Origin: Urechis unicinctus
Lineage: Eukaryota; Annelida; Polychaeta; Xenopneusta; Urechidae
Length of the DNA: 64,000 bases
Assembly: GCA_034190875.2 (NCBI GenBank)
Contig: CM067356.1
Location: 73,819,350-73,883,349, forward strand
Reading direction: 5' to 3'
How positions within the stretch are numbered: position 1 is the stretch's first letter; each line of letters starts with the position of its first letter. The notes beneath the pieces are model-generated. The model was given only the letters and a program-made list of their open reading frames with translations. It was not told the DNA's origin and searched no databases. This document shows, piece by piece, positions 13,900 to 25,451 of this stretch. A program made the position numbers and the translations under genes.

Positions 13900-15430
13900 C
13901 AACAAATGTTATCATGACTGCTGGTTTGGTAATTGAAACTGTGTTGTAATAATCATCCTGCAACTTGTTGTAAGAAAATGTAATGCTGGCTGGATACTTA
14001 ATAACCTCACTCACGACAATAATTTGCAAAAATGATATTAGCTAATCAGCACGTACCACTATCAGATGTAACGACATGCTTCCGACTGATCATTGTTGTC
14101 ATCGAAAACTTCAAATGATTTTATGTCGGAATCAATTCAAACGAGGTCTCCCCCACATATTTAACAGATTGATTATAATGTAACTGTGGGTCTGTACATA
14201 CTGCGGCATGTCACAGAGCTTGCTCTTAGGTCATTTTAAGACAATTCATTTTTGAACTGTTATCCACATAATATAAGAACATATCAAGCACAGAATAGGG
14301 CAGCCTTAACGCGAGTCGTGGATTGGATTGACAATTGATTTTGAGCTTAGACATGCAAAGCATACCAAAGTGCAACGCAATTTGCTTTAGAAGCCTCATG
14401 AGATTGGGTGGACGATTCAGATATAAACCACGTACATTTATTTTTTTAATTTCATCGTCATGTCCCGTTATCGGCAGCAGTTTGCTTATATAATAGGCAA
14501 TATTCCCATTGATACGATATATTACATTATAATTGTTTGCACACCCAGGACGCATTGCGCTACAACTAATGCATTTGTAAGTGAAATGAACAGTTGTGTC
14601 GCTGTGTTTCCAGCATCTTTATCAATTTTCACTGGTTCATTCTGAATTGTTCATTAGCACAATCTGCATCTTATAACACAAAATTAATATTTGATAAGGG
14701 AACAAGAAAGAAAATCGGATATGATATTTTATTGGGAGTCTATAGCGTTAGAGTAAGCGTTTTACTAATGTTGACAACGTTGTACGCCGACATATCTTTA
14801 TGGGCTGCAATAGTATTGATCTTCGTTACACGTCGACTGTTAAAGCCTTCCAGCATCATTGAATATTTATGCTAAACCTACTCAATTTGCAATCCATTTT
14901 TGTACAATACATGACTGCATCCAAAACAACAATCCAGTTCTACACAGTTGCTTATTACTTATTAGCGGATCAACCTTTTGTTTTACATTGCCTTCTTACC
15001 TTAATTTTGAGATTATTGTAACTATACCCACGCCCGATCGCGTCCATCGAGGTATTGTAAATGTTGCTATAAGCATATTGTCAAATCCGGCCAGCGACGG
15101 TAGAATAATTCTATCACTTATCACTAATGACCTCCCATTGCCTCTCGGTTTGGAGCTGGTAAAGCAAATGACATTCGCTTCATCGTATATCATCTCAAAC
15201 ACGTTTTGATAATCAGTAATCGACCTATAGCACAGGACCTTAACATTGGCGTACGTTTCAAGTGTAATTGATAGTAATCCACGCATTATCTGTTGCATTG
15301 CCATCAAATTGTATATTTTTAGATGCAGCATAAGGGATATTAGGACACCAGACGATAAGCCGTACCAAGAACGACTATGTATATCTATTATACCAATTTG
15401 CACCTGGAATATTTAAAACATTATTATCAC
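13900..15430. repeat. Large duplicated block, copy 2
   Basis: 13950-14560 matches 6080-6600 (shared TAATGCT..CTGGATACTTAA, GATTATAATGTAACT and TCATGTCCCGTTAT). 14750-15410 matches 44900-45600 (shared ACGATCGCGTC-like, CCTCCCATTGCCTCTCG and CGTATATCATCTCA). A 135-codon minus-strand frame (14996-15403) and a 116-codon plus-strand frame (14859-15209) overlap here. Both are broken in the copy at 45120-45350. Confidence 0.6.
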
Positions 15431-17110
15431 AATCATTTGTTAGGCATATGCCTTAGAATGTGCCTCTCATAGCATTGACCCATTATCATGTTTCTATCAT
15501 GAATCAGAAATATCATCACACGAGGCAAGTTTGCCGAGCAAGCATTTTAATATCTCTTTAATGCGACAATAAATGATATCCAACTAAATAGGTTCTTGGT
15601 TTTTTTTGTAGTTGAAATAATCGTCCTTGATGCACAGTCTCTACCTGGAATTGCTGATTATGGAGCATTATATATGATATTAATGCGACTGCTGCTAACA
15701 GTCTTGAGCTGTTTATGCAAATAATCTTTCGTCGTAAAAAAAAGCCCTGAATGGATGTTTGCCACATAACATTGCTTTATACGTCTCTATATAGCAGTGC
15801 TGTAATGTCTATGTCTTGTATATAGAAAAAGCGAATTAATCTTACTTTCATTTGTGGCAGATTCTTTTCATTCAGCCAAACAAACGTTGTTCTCTGAAGC
15901 ACCCACTGCAGCACTTAGTGTTATTTATCTGCGCGATTGAAGTAGTGCAGTTGTGTTATACTTAGTTAATGTTAAATCAAGTTATAGCTTCCGTCACAAA
16001 GCGTGTCAATCAGGAAGTTCATTAAGAAGTTGATTGCATAAGAAAACCGATTTCTTACCGACTTCCGTCGCGCTTTTTCTGAACGGTTCCTAAGGAGGCC
16101 ATTAAGTTATTGCACTGTTAAGAATCAAAAATATCACATACAGATATATGAAAACAGGTACCGTAATCAACATTGGTAGCACAATTCGTATATCTTCCCC
16201 GGGTGCCCCTATACCCCCGCCCCCTCCGCCTCGCCTTGACGGAACTTACAATTGATGCATTCCTCTTGTTAGTTTTTAAACAACAACGTGAGTAATTATC
16301 CTGTTTTTAGAGTGCTGCAAAGCGATAGCATTCAGACCTATCCAAACTGGAAGACAACGCGAATCATCCGCTTCGGGAACAGCTTGTACAACTGGGATGG
16401 TGGGAAAGGATCATGTGGACAAGCAATCCGGCAACAATAGTGCATACAAGTATTCTCGGTGGACGACAATCTTCCAGTCATTTTAGCTTCTGCAACTATA
16501 TTTTGATGCATCAATAGTAACAGCAAGATATTTGCTCTTGACAAGCATCGAGTTGCACGCCTGACGTAATGTATCAATTCATTGTCATTGCTCAAATGAC
16601 CAGCTGTTTAAGTCCTTGTTATGTTGCTCTGCTGCTGACTACATAAGGCTCATTCTCATAAATCTGTTAGATAGCGGAGCGATAAGTACAGAAATGCACG
16701 GCAAAATAGTTGAAATAAGTCATAAGACATATAACCTTCAGTATCTGCTATTACTCACATTGTGTATTATTTAATAACAGATGATAACATTAAGGACTCG
16801 AGCAATTACCAATTTAGTTAACTATCAGGTTGTTAGGCAACAGGCAATGGGAGTACCAGAGATAACATACCATGTGGTTGTTTATTGTACCTTGATTTTT
16901 ATGCTGCGTGGAATTTGAATAAAAATTGATATTTCAGCTGATCAAGTACATTTTTCCAAAAGCGCAAAGAAAGTATTCATTTAAAGCACCATTCTTACTC
17001 CTGCGGTAAGCTTGCAGTTATGCTGATAAAAGCCGAGCGGCTACGTAAGTGATTTCTATCCTGTATCCTCATGCAAATACAGCCATTGGAAAGGCAATAA
17101 CACTTACAAT
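15431..17110. other. Non-coding with two short duplicated pieces
   Basis: About 15690-15830 weakly repeats 2770-3000, and about 16560-16720 repeats 7265-7410. A GC-rich run at about 16195-16245 (CCCCTATACCCCCGCCCC) stands out from the AT-rich surroundings but carries no gene. Confidence 0.35.
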
Positions 17111-17123
17111 ATGCATCATATAC

Positions 17124-17132
17124 TATATAAAA
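17124..17132 (+). promoter_or_regulatory. TATA-box-like element ahead of tandem unit 1
   Basis: TATATAAAA lies about 38 bases before the first GATCAG of tandem unit 1. The same motif recurs at 18023-18031 just before the GATCAG that ends unit 2, and a mutated version (ATTAATCTAAAAGG) lies between the units. Promoter function is inference from motif and recurrence only; there is no transcript evidence. Confidence 0.25.
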
Positions 17133-17160
17133 CCATCAACATTGTCAACTGAATCAAGCC

Positions 17161-18046
17161 AGATCAGATCCCGGCCGGAATTCAAGGGTAAACATTGTAT
17201 ATTACCATAACATACATATTCAGTGTCCAATATTGATTAACGGGGCGTTGGTTTAGTTACACAAAAGTTATGTGCTTGATGCTATCGTCCCGGAGGGCAT
17301 GTCGGTGTAAATCAGATCTAGTAATGACTTGCAAGCATTAGAGCCATATCATCAGACGACTTTATATGAAGTAGTGGAACGATCTATTTATGGGACTGCT
17401 CTTCAATCCTCATTTTCTTCGCATTATCACATTCGGAAATCTCTCTTAGTTACTATTATATGTTGCTGAATCTGTGCTTGAGGCTTTAATGGTGATGGAT
17501 GGTACTCCAGAAGGAACAAACCACTGATGCACAGCCTGAATACTTGAAACATTACCTCTAGAAACTGTGTACAACCCGCCATATTAATCTAAAAGGTTTT
17601 GAAGATCAGATCCCGGCCGGAATTCAAGGGTAAACATTGTATATTACCATAACATACATATTCGGTGTCAAATATTAATAAACGGGGCGTTGGTTTAGTT
17701 ACACTAAAGTTATGTGTTTGTTGCTACCGACCCGGAAGCAATAACGGTGTTAAGCAGATCTAGAAATGACTTACCATGCAACCATTAGAGCCTAACCCTC
17801 GGACATCGGATCAGATCTATTTATAGTACTGCTCTTCAATCTTCATTTTCTTCTCATTATCACATTCGGAAACCTCTTTTAGTTACCATTATATGTTGCT
17901 GAATCAGTGCTTGAGGCTTTAATGGTGATGGATGGTACAACAGAAGGAACCCACCACTTTCGCACAGCCTGAATACTCCAAACGGGATATTACCTCTAGA
18001 AACTGTGTAAAACCCGCCATAGTATATAAAAGGTTTTGAAGATCAG
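17161..18046. repeat. Tandem duplication of a ~442-bp unit
   Basis: Units 17161-17602 and 17603-18046 are far more alike than the other duplicated blocks. The first 75 bases are nearly identical (AGATCAGATCCCGGCCGGAA and following). TTAATGGTGATGGATGGTAC, ATTACCTCTAGAAACTGTGT and AAAAGGTTTTGAAGATCAG occur in both. Differences are substitutions plus a small deletion in unit 2 around 17805. Each unit starts with a GC-rich island and a donor-like CAAGG|GTAAAC. No long ORF is present in either unit. The high similarity implies a younger duplication than the rest of the mosaic. Confidence 0.9.
18023..18031 (+). promoter_or_regulatory. TATA-box-like element after tandem unit 2
   Basis: TATATAAAAGG is followed by TTTTGAAGATCAG and, at about 18070, an ATG that opens only seven codons before a stop. 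The motif is intact here and at 17124 but mutated at the unit junction. A functional promoter is not shown. Confidence 0.25.
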
Positions 18047-19049
18047 TATCTGCAAGGAACACTACACAAATGAAAACCATTCATATTCACTGAACACGAG
18101 CAAATATTGTGCAATAAGTAATCAACGCAATCCAATTTGTTCGTTCACATATTAATAAAGTCAGCGGAAAATATTTGTCATCCAGGGCTTTACTTTCGAA
18201 TGAAAGATACGGAATGAATACGATCTATGTCAATGTATATGTCAACGCATAACCGAAAACCAAATATCTTGGGATATACGGTATAGAGTATACGGGTGCT
18301 CTAATTTGCAAGGTGTTTATGAAACAGTAGATGAAATTTTGTAGTTAATAAACGAGTGAATATTTCATACGGAATAAATGCATTCTGCGAAAAGCTATGT
18401 CTCGTGTGCCGTATAGTTGAGCAGCAGACTAGTTGTAAGATGTTCTGATATCTCTCTTTGATATTTGTTTTAATGTTACATTTGTATCTTATTTACAGTA
18501 CATTCACACGAAATAACGCTGTCACGTGTTTGGCTGTTTTATGAATAATATGACTTGTCGAACGGTTGCGTGAACTGTGTTTGTCTATATTTGAAGAGTA
18601 ATTCATCGGCACTATTAATGAATGTGGACCAAAAATAATATCAGTCAAATGATCCATCTTTTTGTGAATAAACTGTCATATGGTGCCGTATAAACTGCCC
18701 TGTGCGGTTTTCATGTGTTTTTGAACTGATATCAGTTGTACAGCCATATCGCTCGTAAGCATTATATAACAAATATGCTGCGGGATTTTGCCTGCAATAC
18801 CACTATGTAATTAGGGAAAGGTTTTGTGGTCAAACTCATAACGTAGACTGTCTGCGGCGGTTACACACGAAAAACAAGTGTAATGTTCAACAGGGACCTG
18901 TAACTGTACCTGTATTGCTATGTTGTTCTTCTTAGTCATCGTTCTGGCTTTGATTTCACGTTGGTTTATCATTGCCGCTGATATGGCTGAATGATATAAA
19001 TCGATTTAAGTTAATGACATTTCACAAAAAGACAAATACCCTATTGCGG
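18047..19049. other. Non-coding stretch, nothing recognised
   Basis: AT-rich sequence with no convincing ORF and no match that I could find elsewhere in the window. Confidence 0.35.
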
Positions 19050-20035
19050 CAAAGAACAACCATTAGACTGCGATAGCTAATCAAACCTCACGCACTCCCG
19101 CATCTATACTAGCCGTATAAGCTACTTACATAGTACATTACTTCCGCGTCAGACTGACACGATTGCGAGCTAGTGCATCGATCAGAATTTCCTACCGGTA
19201 ACGATCACCAACGAGTATTTCGTTTAAAGAAGTTTTCTAAGTATTAATCAATCACTAATTGTCAATTAATGCGACTATAGCAGTGGCCGTTGATGCAACC
19301 AAGAAATTTGCTGACAGTGTAAATACATGCCGCAAACAAATTGTGCGTCCGCGAGTTAAACTTTCAAAGTTTCAATTTATACCCATAGTGACGCTGAAAA
19401 ACGACACATTAAGATTTAGTCAATATAAAACTATTATCAAATCGACGGATGAATCAAATAACCTATTCGCAATAAAAAAAACAATATACCATCACATAAT
19501 TTTTTTTCCAAAATTTACGTATAAGGTTTTGAAGTTGGTCCATAGGTCATTAAAAAGCGTCTACGTGCTCAATAAATAAATACTTCGAGGGTGTTATAAT
19601 GCAAGGTGTCAACCGAATTAACTATCAACCGAAGCTACAACTTCCCCAGAGACTATTACATTCGGTGGGAATATTAAACTACAGATAGCTATTGTGTCAG
19701 AAACTTGACGACGCAAAAAAATCCGAAGGCATCGTTTAAAGGTTACGATATTGTTTCCCATATTACGAAAGAGCTAGGCTGCATCGCAATGACAGGAGCT
19801 CCTAAAAATCAGCCCCGAGTTCATCAGCCGCAGAAGTATGATACTAAAACTATCGCCCGATGGTATCAACATGGCTTTCCTTGAGTTGGATATAAATTGC
19901 AATAGTTTATGTTAATCCCATCAAGAGGTAGAATGTTCGTCACACTATGCGCCGTGTGCTAAAATCAGCCAGATTTAAAAAGCCGCCTTGCCGTAAAATT
20001 AGAAAACACGAGCGCTCACGACTAGGAAATACAGC
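19050..20035. repeat. Duplicated non-coding block, copy C (interrupted)
   Basis: Diverged direct copy of 1180-2216. It ends where the Academ-like element's left inverted repeat begins, and its continuation reappears at about 23590 (AAAAGAGTTTGTCAAGAAGCAG here against AAAACAGTTTGTCAAGATCCAG at 2292). The block is therefore older than the insertion. Confidence 0.7.
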
Positions 20036-20042
20036 TGTACAT

Positions 20043-20202
20043 TTAGGCGAGTCAAAGTAAGGTTCGACCCCAAAGCAATAGCAAGAAAAGGTTTTTTTGT
20101 CTTTTTGTGTTCAATTAGCTGTACTTAAGCGCATCCTAAAAGTTTACCAAATTTGAGCCACCGGAAAGTGGTAAAATTACATGATATCCAATATGGCCGC
20201 CA
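20043..20202. repeat. Left inverted repeat of the Academ-like element
   Basis: The reverse complement of this stretch aligns with 23353-23523 over its full length. Matching cores are GGCGGCCAT.TTGGA, CACTTTCCG, TAAACTTTTAG, TTTTCTTGC.AT and TTGGGGT.GA.CC. Similarity is roughly 65-70 per cent by eye. It ends outward at GGCGAGTCAA. Confidence 0.75.
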
Positions 20203-20663
20203 TTTAATTATGAATGTACAGCAAACTTTTAATGGTTGGTTTTAGACCCCATAAATGTATTACAAACATATGTAAATTTGATACCTAAGATTCAAATAAG
20301 GTCATGATGTATTCACCTGGATGTCCCTATGACGTAGTATTGCATCATCATGACGTAGTGGGTTGCTGAATAGATCAAGACCGCCAGAACTGGTAGAAAA
20401 CCAACATTTCGGCTCTTGATAATCAATCAGATGTGCACATACAAGGAACCACAACTTGGAAGGGCTATTAAACCATCTACGTCATGGTCATACGCCATAA
20501 GTCACACATCATAAATTACCAAAATGTCCCAAATTATTGACAAAGTACACACCTGAATTTTCTTATCAAGTTCAAGTGTCATTCACACAATATAATTGTT
20601 CAAAACAGAGCATGGTTATTATCATTGCAATCTTCTTCCACGGAACCGTCTATGATAGAATCA

Positions 20664-22750
20664 CTATTGATTGTAACATGACTTAGCTTGGCAGGATCCA
20701 CAAGCAGAAGTACATGGAAGACCGTACTTCCTGCAACTACATCGAGTATTACTACAACCTGTTTTACAGTTACAATGGATAACCTTGAGAATCCTTTCTG
20801 GAGCCGCTTTCTGGTCGGTCATAACAGGTAACAGAATGTTGTCTTCACACTTCCAACCCCATTCCGTTGGGTCCATGTTTTCATCCTTTCCCATCCACAC
20901 CATGATCTGATAAAATAAACGTAGAGAGTTGAATTTTGCCGCAGATACCGTTGGGGGCAATTTCTCGGGCTTCACAAATGATTTAGCAGATGAAACCTTT
21001 TTAGCAAGCAATGTATTTCTTAAGTCTACCAGAGATGTGCCAGGTTTTCCTCCAAACACAGAAACAAAGACTTTGCATCCTGAATCAACTATTGTTGCCA
21101 CATCCTGGCCAGCTGTAGTAAAGGTCTTTGCACAAGCTCTTATCTGAGAATCATTTTTCATCACTTTTTGGAAAAGGGATTCCTTGCCAATACCATAAAT
21201 CCTGGAAGTGCTATCACAGCCTGTAAAAGCATGTACAAACAGCAGCTGTGAAGATATGTCATTTCCCAAGAGTTCCTTTAGACGGACAATATCATATTTT
21301 GCTTTCTTTTTGTCCGAACGAAAGTAAAGTTTCTTGCTGTCCCTCTCAGTGTAATGTAGAAGCAGAATCAGAAGGTCCGTGTCTTCCCCAAGCAAAGTTG
21401 TGTCTCGAACATTTGCAGATGTTGTTGCTGCCTTCACAATATGAACATCTGCATCTCCATGCGCATTGATGACTTCGCAACCCCTCTGTTTCAGTTTGTC
21501 ACTGATGAGGAGGATTAGTTTCTGTTTATTAGAGTCCCTTGATAAGAAATCCTCCATTCTGCCAGAGGAAAAGACGGTATTCATTTCAAAAGACACAAGC
21601 TGGTGTGATTTCGTTTGTCGTCTCAGATGTTCATTGTCCTTGATGCAAGGCTATTCACTGTGTCTGTCAAAAACTACTATGGCTTGTCCATACTTGGAAA
21701 GTGTGAGATTGGCATACTCTTAGGCAATTCCCCCGTAGGTCATCCCTTTTTTCCAAGACAGACTGAAGTAAGGAGCCTCCGTCAAGCACAAAATGTTCGG
21801 AATGTTTGAATCCGTTAGAACGGCCTTGCTGGAGATGGAGGATTCATTTGCGTAATCCCGTAGAGCATCAGCCGCGAATAGGGCAGGAGGATTTGGACTA
21901 AGTTGGTTATCCATGATATCTTGCAGTGTCAAGTCGCCAGCTTGTGAAACTACAAGAAATCTTTGGAACAGGAGTTCAGAATTTATCATTTGTTCGGTAT
22001 TCGCTTTCATTGACGATGAGTCACCAAGAGTCTTGGCTTTGTCCTTTCGTTTAAAGGAATAAGTGAATATTGGCTGCCCAACCATTTTTTGTACTATGGC
22101 CTTGCCGACAGCTCCATATTCATGTACATTGACATCTGCGTTGGCCACTACACATGTCGCAACATGTCTTAATGAAGAATCCTTAGCAAATGGATTGCAG
22201 TCAACTAATTTTTGCATCAGTTTAGTACTGTCTGAGGTAAATGATTGTTTACAGAACTCTTGCATCGCAAGGTTGTACGCAGATTACACGGATGAAGACC
22301 ATGTCCAGATGGTACTTAGTTCCTCTGTCATGCCACTTCCTCTGGTTAGACCACCACTACTTTTGAGGGAACGCATAAGAGTCTGTTCAATAGTTAGATC
22401 CGATCCAATTCTGCCCAGAACTGGTCTGTCCTCCTAATAACATGTAGGCCGTTTTCAAATTTTGTAACAATGTCTGGATGCTTGTGACCTAGTTCATACA
22501 TGCACTGTAGGTAGAGGTGTTCAGACTTAACATTATTGAAATGTCGAGCAGCTGCGAATATCGGAATGCAATCAGACACTGCACTGAGATGCATTCTCCA
22601 GTCGCCTGAGCGATCAGCTCTGATCTATGCACGTGCTATTTCCAACATCTCTTGATATCCGATCCAAAGTTGACTGGTTTTGGATGAAGCTGCCATGCTA
22701 ACCTTTGCTGACTGGATTTTCTGTTCAATGTGCTTGAGTATTCTAATGAT
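20664..22750 (-). pseudogene. Transposon-borne FEN1/XPG-like nuclease with CXC domain, broken
   Basis: Reading from 22750 down: KTSQLWIGYQEMLEIARA, then an in-frame TAG (22625-22627), IRADRSGDWRMHLSAVSDC, and a frame change near 22395. Next come SLKSSGGLTRGSGMTEE, a TAA at 22284-22286, a 181-codon open stretch, a TAA at 21720-21722 and a TAG at 21651-21653. The last 310 codons are open. The nuclease core resembles FEN1/XPG: AIVVFD (about 21666-21680), HGDADVHIV (about 21445), GEDTDLLIL (about 21380) and FTGCDSTSRIYGIGK (about 21205). These correspond to the family's VFDG, EAE, DxD and GxDY...GIG acidic clusters. The C terminus (about 20680-20785) has nine cysteines in a CxCKxxC...CxCRK..C pattern. 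5'-flap or structure-specific nuclease activity is inferred from family. Four stops and a frameshift mean this copy cannot make the full protein. Confidence 0.8.
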
Positions 22751-23352
22751 TTTAACGACTCGTAGGACGTTTCACCAGACACAACGGAAGAAAAAACAGT
22801 CTCTATCCTTTCAATCGTAGAGCGTTGGCGGGGTGGGGTGGGGGTCAGCTAGGATTTCCCCTAACGAACTGGGCATCTTTATCAGAACTCTGTCTCATTG
22901 ACACTGAGCTGAAATGAAAAAAACCCAACTTCAAAAGGATGCTTACAACAGCGTTTTCGTGTGAGAAATAACAAATCATGAACCAAGGAGCCATTTCAAA
23001 CAAATACCAAACAGGGGTAAAAATCCTGAAATTGCCAAAAATTTACCCTCCAATTTTAGGGAACCTTTGTTATCTTAATGTTCAGACCTTAAAGAACAAT
23101 GGAAAACCAAGAAACAATAGTTCTTGCAATTCCTTTATTAATTGGGAAATATAAGGTTTCCCTAATATGTACCCAAAATACCAGTTATGGGGTAGGGGTG
23201 CCCCTATTGCACGCCCATCGGGATGTCACACACCAGGTTCAGGTGAAAGGTTGACCTCAAAAACATTAGAAAACATACTTACATAATCAGTTTTGGGTGA
23301 AAAATGGCTGAGATATGGACAGCCCAAAAAAATCAAGCATTTTAACAATTTT
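22751..23352. other. Internal non-coding part of the Academ-like element
   Basis: Lies between the recognisable 5' end of the broken gene and the right inverted repeat. It contains a G-rich run (GGCGGGGTGGGGTGGGGGTC near 22828) and GGTAGGGGTGCCCC near 23191. The rest of the transposase N terminus may have been deleted, because I see no more coding text. Confidence 0.4.
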
Positions 23353-23523
23353 GGCGGCCATCTTGGAAATTACCTAATTAACCCACTTTCCGATCATCCG
23401 AGTTTGATAAACTTTTAGTAAGTTAATCTACAGATGTTCAGGAACCAAAAACAACCAAGAAACGTTTTCTTGCAATTTTGTTGGGGTTGACCCCTTTTTT
23501 TTCCATATATTGACCCGACTAAT
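23353..23523. repeat. Right inverted repeat of the Academ-like element
   Basis: Inverted partner of 20043-20202. It starts inward at GGCGGCCATCTTGGAAATTA and runs through TTGGGGTTGACCCC to TTGACCCGACT at the outer edge. A T-rich run (23495-23502) is longer than in the left copy. Confidence 0.75.
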
Positions 23524-23544
23524 TGTGTATATGACTGTGGTAGA

Positions 23545-23800
23545 TGAACATGAATCGGTGACCCGTTAGTGTGTGATCTCGATAAGACGTTTTACAAAAG
23601 AGTTTGTCAAGAAGCAGGGATTTCAACTATTTATAAATGTGCCTCAGATATTGCAATTTGAAATACCACGAGCGAGTGCTCTTCACTGCCTGCAGTAACT
23701 GTATAATTACGAAGACCTTCCTGAAATAAAATACATGCCTTGAACATTCAGCAACGTGTTCTGGATGTTCGGCTTATAGCAAAGGACAACACATCAATAG
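23545..23800. repeat. Continuation of duplicated block after the insertion
   Basis: 23590-23640 matches about 2285-2335, and 23660-23790 matches 3190-3380 (shared AGTGCTCT and AACTGTATAAT). This locates the insertion point of the transposon inside a previously continuous block. Confidence 0.6.
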
Positions 23801-25451
23801 AAAATGTTAATTAGACTGTTTTATTTGCGTTGCATTGAATTTTAATGAGATGCAATATTCATCTGCAAATACTCTTTTCTAATAAAGTGCTAAGCAATCG
23901 ATTCGTTTTCTGCACTAGAATGTCTGCCACAAATTGTTTTGATTAATACAAAGGGGCTGAGTAGTTGCTTATTGTGCGCTGCCTGGCAGATGAAGCATTT
24001 GGCAAGGCAATATAATTTGTAATATTTTTCTTATGCAATTTTACGACATTGTCTGGCGCATCAAACAAACGACCAACGTTTGTAAGCTAAATTAAACCAG
24101 ATCCCCACTCGCCCTAACATTTTGCCCTATAACATAAAGGTTTGCTGCCCACTTGCAATATAAGGGGCTTTATAGTTCGAAAAGGCATGGCAATGCACGG
24201 AATCATGTATTCTACAAAAATATTCCGCGCCTATGAGGATGTGTGCGTAGATAGATTTGTAGGTGGTGGTCGTTACCAGAGAAACACACTCTTACAAATG
24301 ATCAATAGTCGTTTGGCCTTACATATCATTCATGACGTATTTCATACACAAATCGAACCGTTAGTATCCCCTCCTTTCATGGTATCGCTAAAGCTTTACA
24401 TTTATATTGTCAAACTTTCATACCAGACATTTTCTCATTATCTTACTTTGTCAAATACCATGGTAATTATTGTGTGAAAAACAATACAAAATGTGGAATA
24501 TAGAGGAATTGATAGCATTAGTCAGCACATTTAGATAATCCCGGATCGTATGTGTTTGAACCCATACTTTAATTCCATATACCGCCTATTTGGGACCAGG
24601 TAGTTGATGGATCCTGCAGCGGCAGTGACTCGAGATTGTTGAAGTTAAAGCAGGCAAATACGTATCTGTCGTCTTGTTGCGACAAAGCATTGCATTAAGC
24701 CACCATTCTAACACATATCTTATGACCGAAGGTGTTTGCCTCAATCGGGTCTGGCGATAATGGCAATATTTAGACAATCATTGACTTTAAGAAGTATTAT
24801 AGCCGATCATTTGTTATCGATGCATAGCCGCTAGTCATGATATATATATGACATAACATAAAGGCCACACTGGTTTGGTGGAATTTTAGGCTTATTCAAG
24901 AATGCAATGAGTTAAAGACCTTATTCGGGATAAATGCATGCCATGAGCAATATGTGTTCAAAATATTATAGCTTGAAATGTTGGCATTCAGCATATCTTT
25001 ATCTTGAAGTTGTTAAGTGCTTAAAATAAGTTTTCTCACCCTAGGATGATGAAATACAGGTGTTAATTAAGAAGCCGTCAATTCTCTATTTTTGATGTTG
25101 CTGCTTTAGAACGGAAATAGATTCTGGGATTACAGTTCGTATGCAAATATGAACGTGAACTGCGCGTTTATGTATTTTAAGCGGAATATCCCGACCCTAT
25201 ATATGATTGCTTTAATTGATAATTATTAGTCATTTCCTCTATCGTCTTGTGTGTACAATATTATATCCTTGACAATAGTTTTTTAGTGTGATCATGCGTG
25301 CATATACTTTGAGGAACTATTCATGTCTCAATCACTCGAAACTGTATTACCTTATATAAGTCATTTGCCTCCATAGCTGAGATTCTTGCATTTCAAATAT
25401 TTCAAGCGAGTATTATCTGGGAATGTAAAATGGTTACAATTATAACTTGTC
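23801..25451. other. Non-coding stretch
   Basis: No gene recognised. A 111-codon frame at 24142-24477 has no motif and an unconvincing composition. Nothing repeated was found. Confidence 0.3.

Larger units (their letters stand above)
20043..23523 (-). mobile_element. Academ-like DNA transposon remnant with XPG-type nuclease
   Basis: A unit of about 3.5 kb bounded by diverged inverted repeats and filled mainly by one broken minus-strand gene (20664-22750). The gene joins a conserved N-terminal region, a FEN1/XPG-like nuclease fold and a CXC domain. From family knowledge, Academ elements include a branch carrying an XPG-like nuclease, which fits; the assignment rests on that recollection and on the visible motifs. 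The element interrupts a duplicated block whose uninterrupted copy is at 2216-2290. Exact termini and target duplication could not be fixed: candidate ends are the GGCGAGTCAA (20046) and TTGACCCGAC (23510) strings. It lacks an intact ORF, so it is not autonomous. Confidence 0.65.

Noticed and set aside
20061..20072. GGTTCGACCCC as a tRNA or SINE B-box
   Set aside because: It lies inside the transposon's inverted repeat and no A-box is present upstream.
20929..22437. Plus-strand ORFs over the Academ-like gene
   Set aside because: They are antisense to clearly conserved nuclease and CXC motifs on the minus strand.
20664..22750. Reassigned stop codons (alternative genetic code) as the explanation for the in-frame stops
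   Set aside because: The intact Gag-Pol uses TAA as a normal terminator, and the broken gene also has a frameshift, so decay is simpler.
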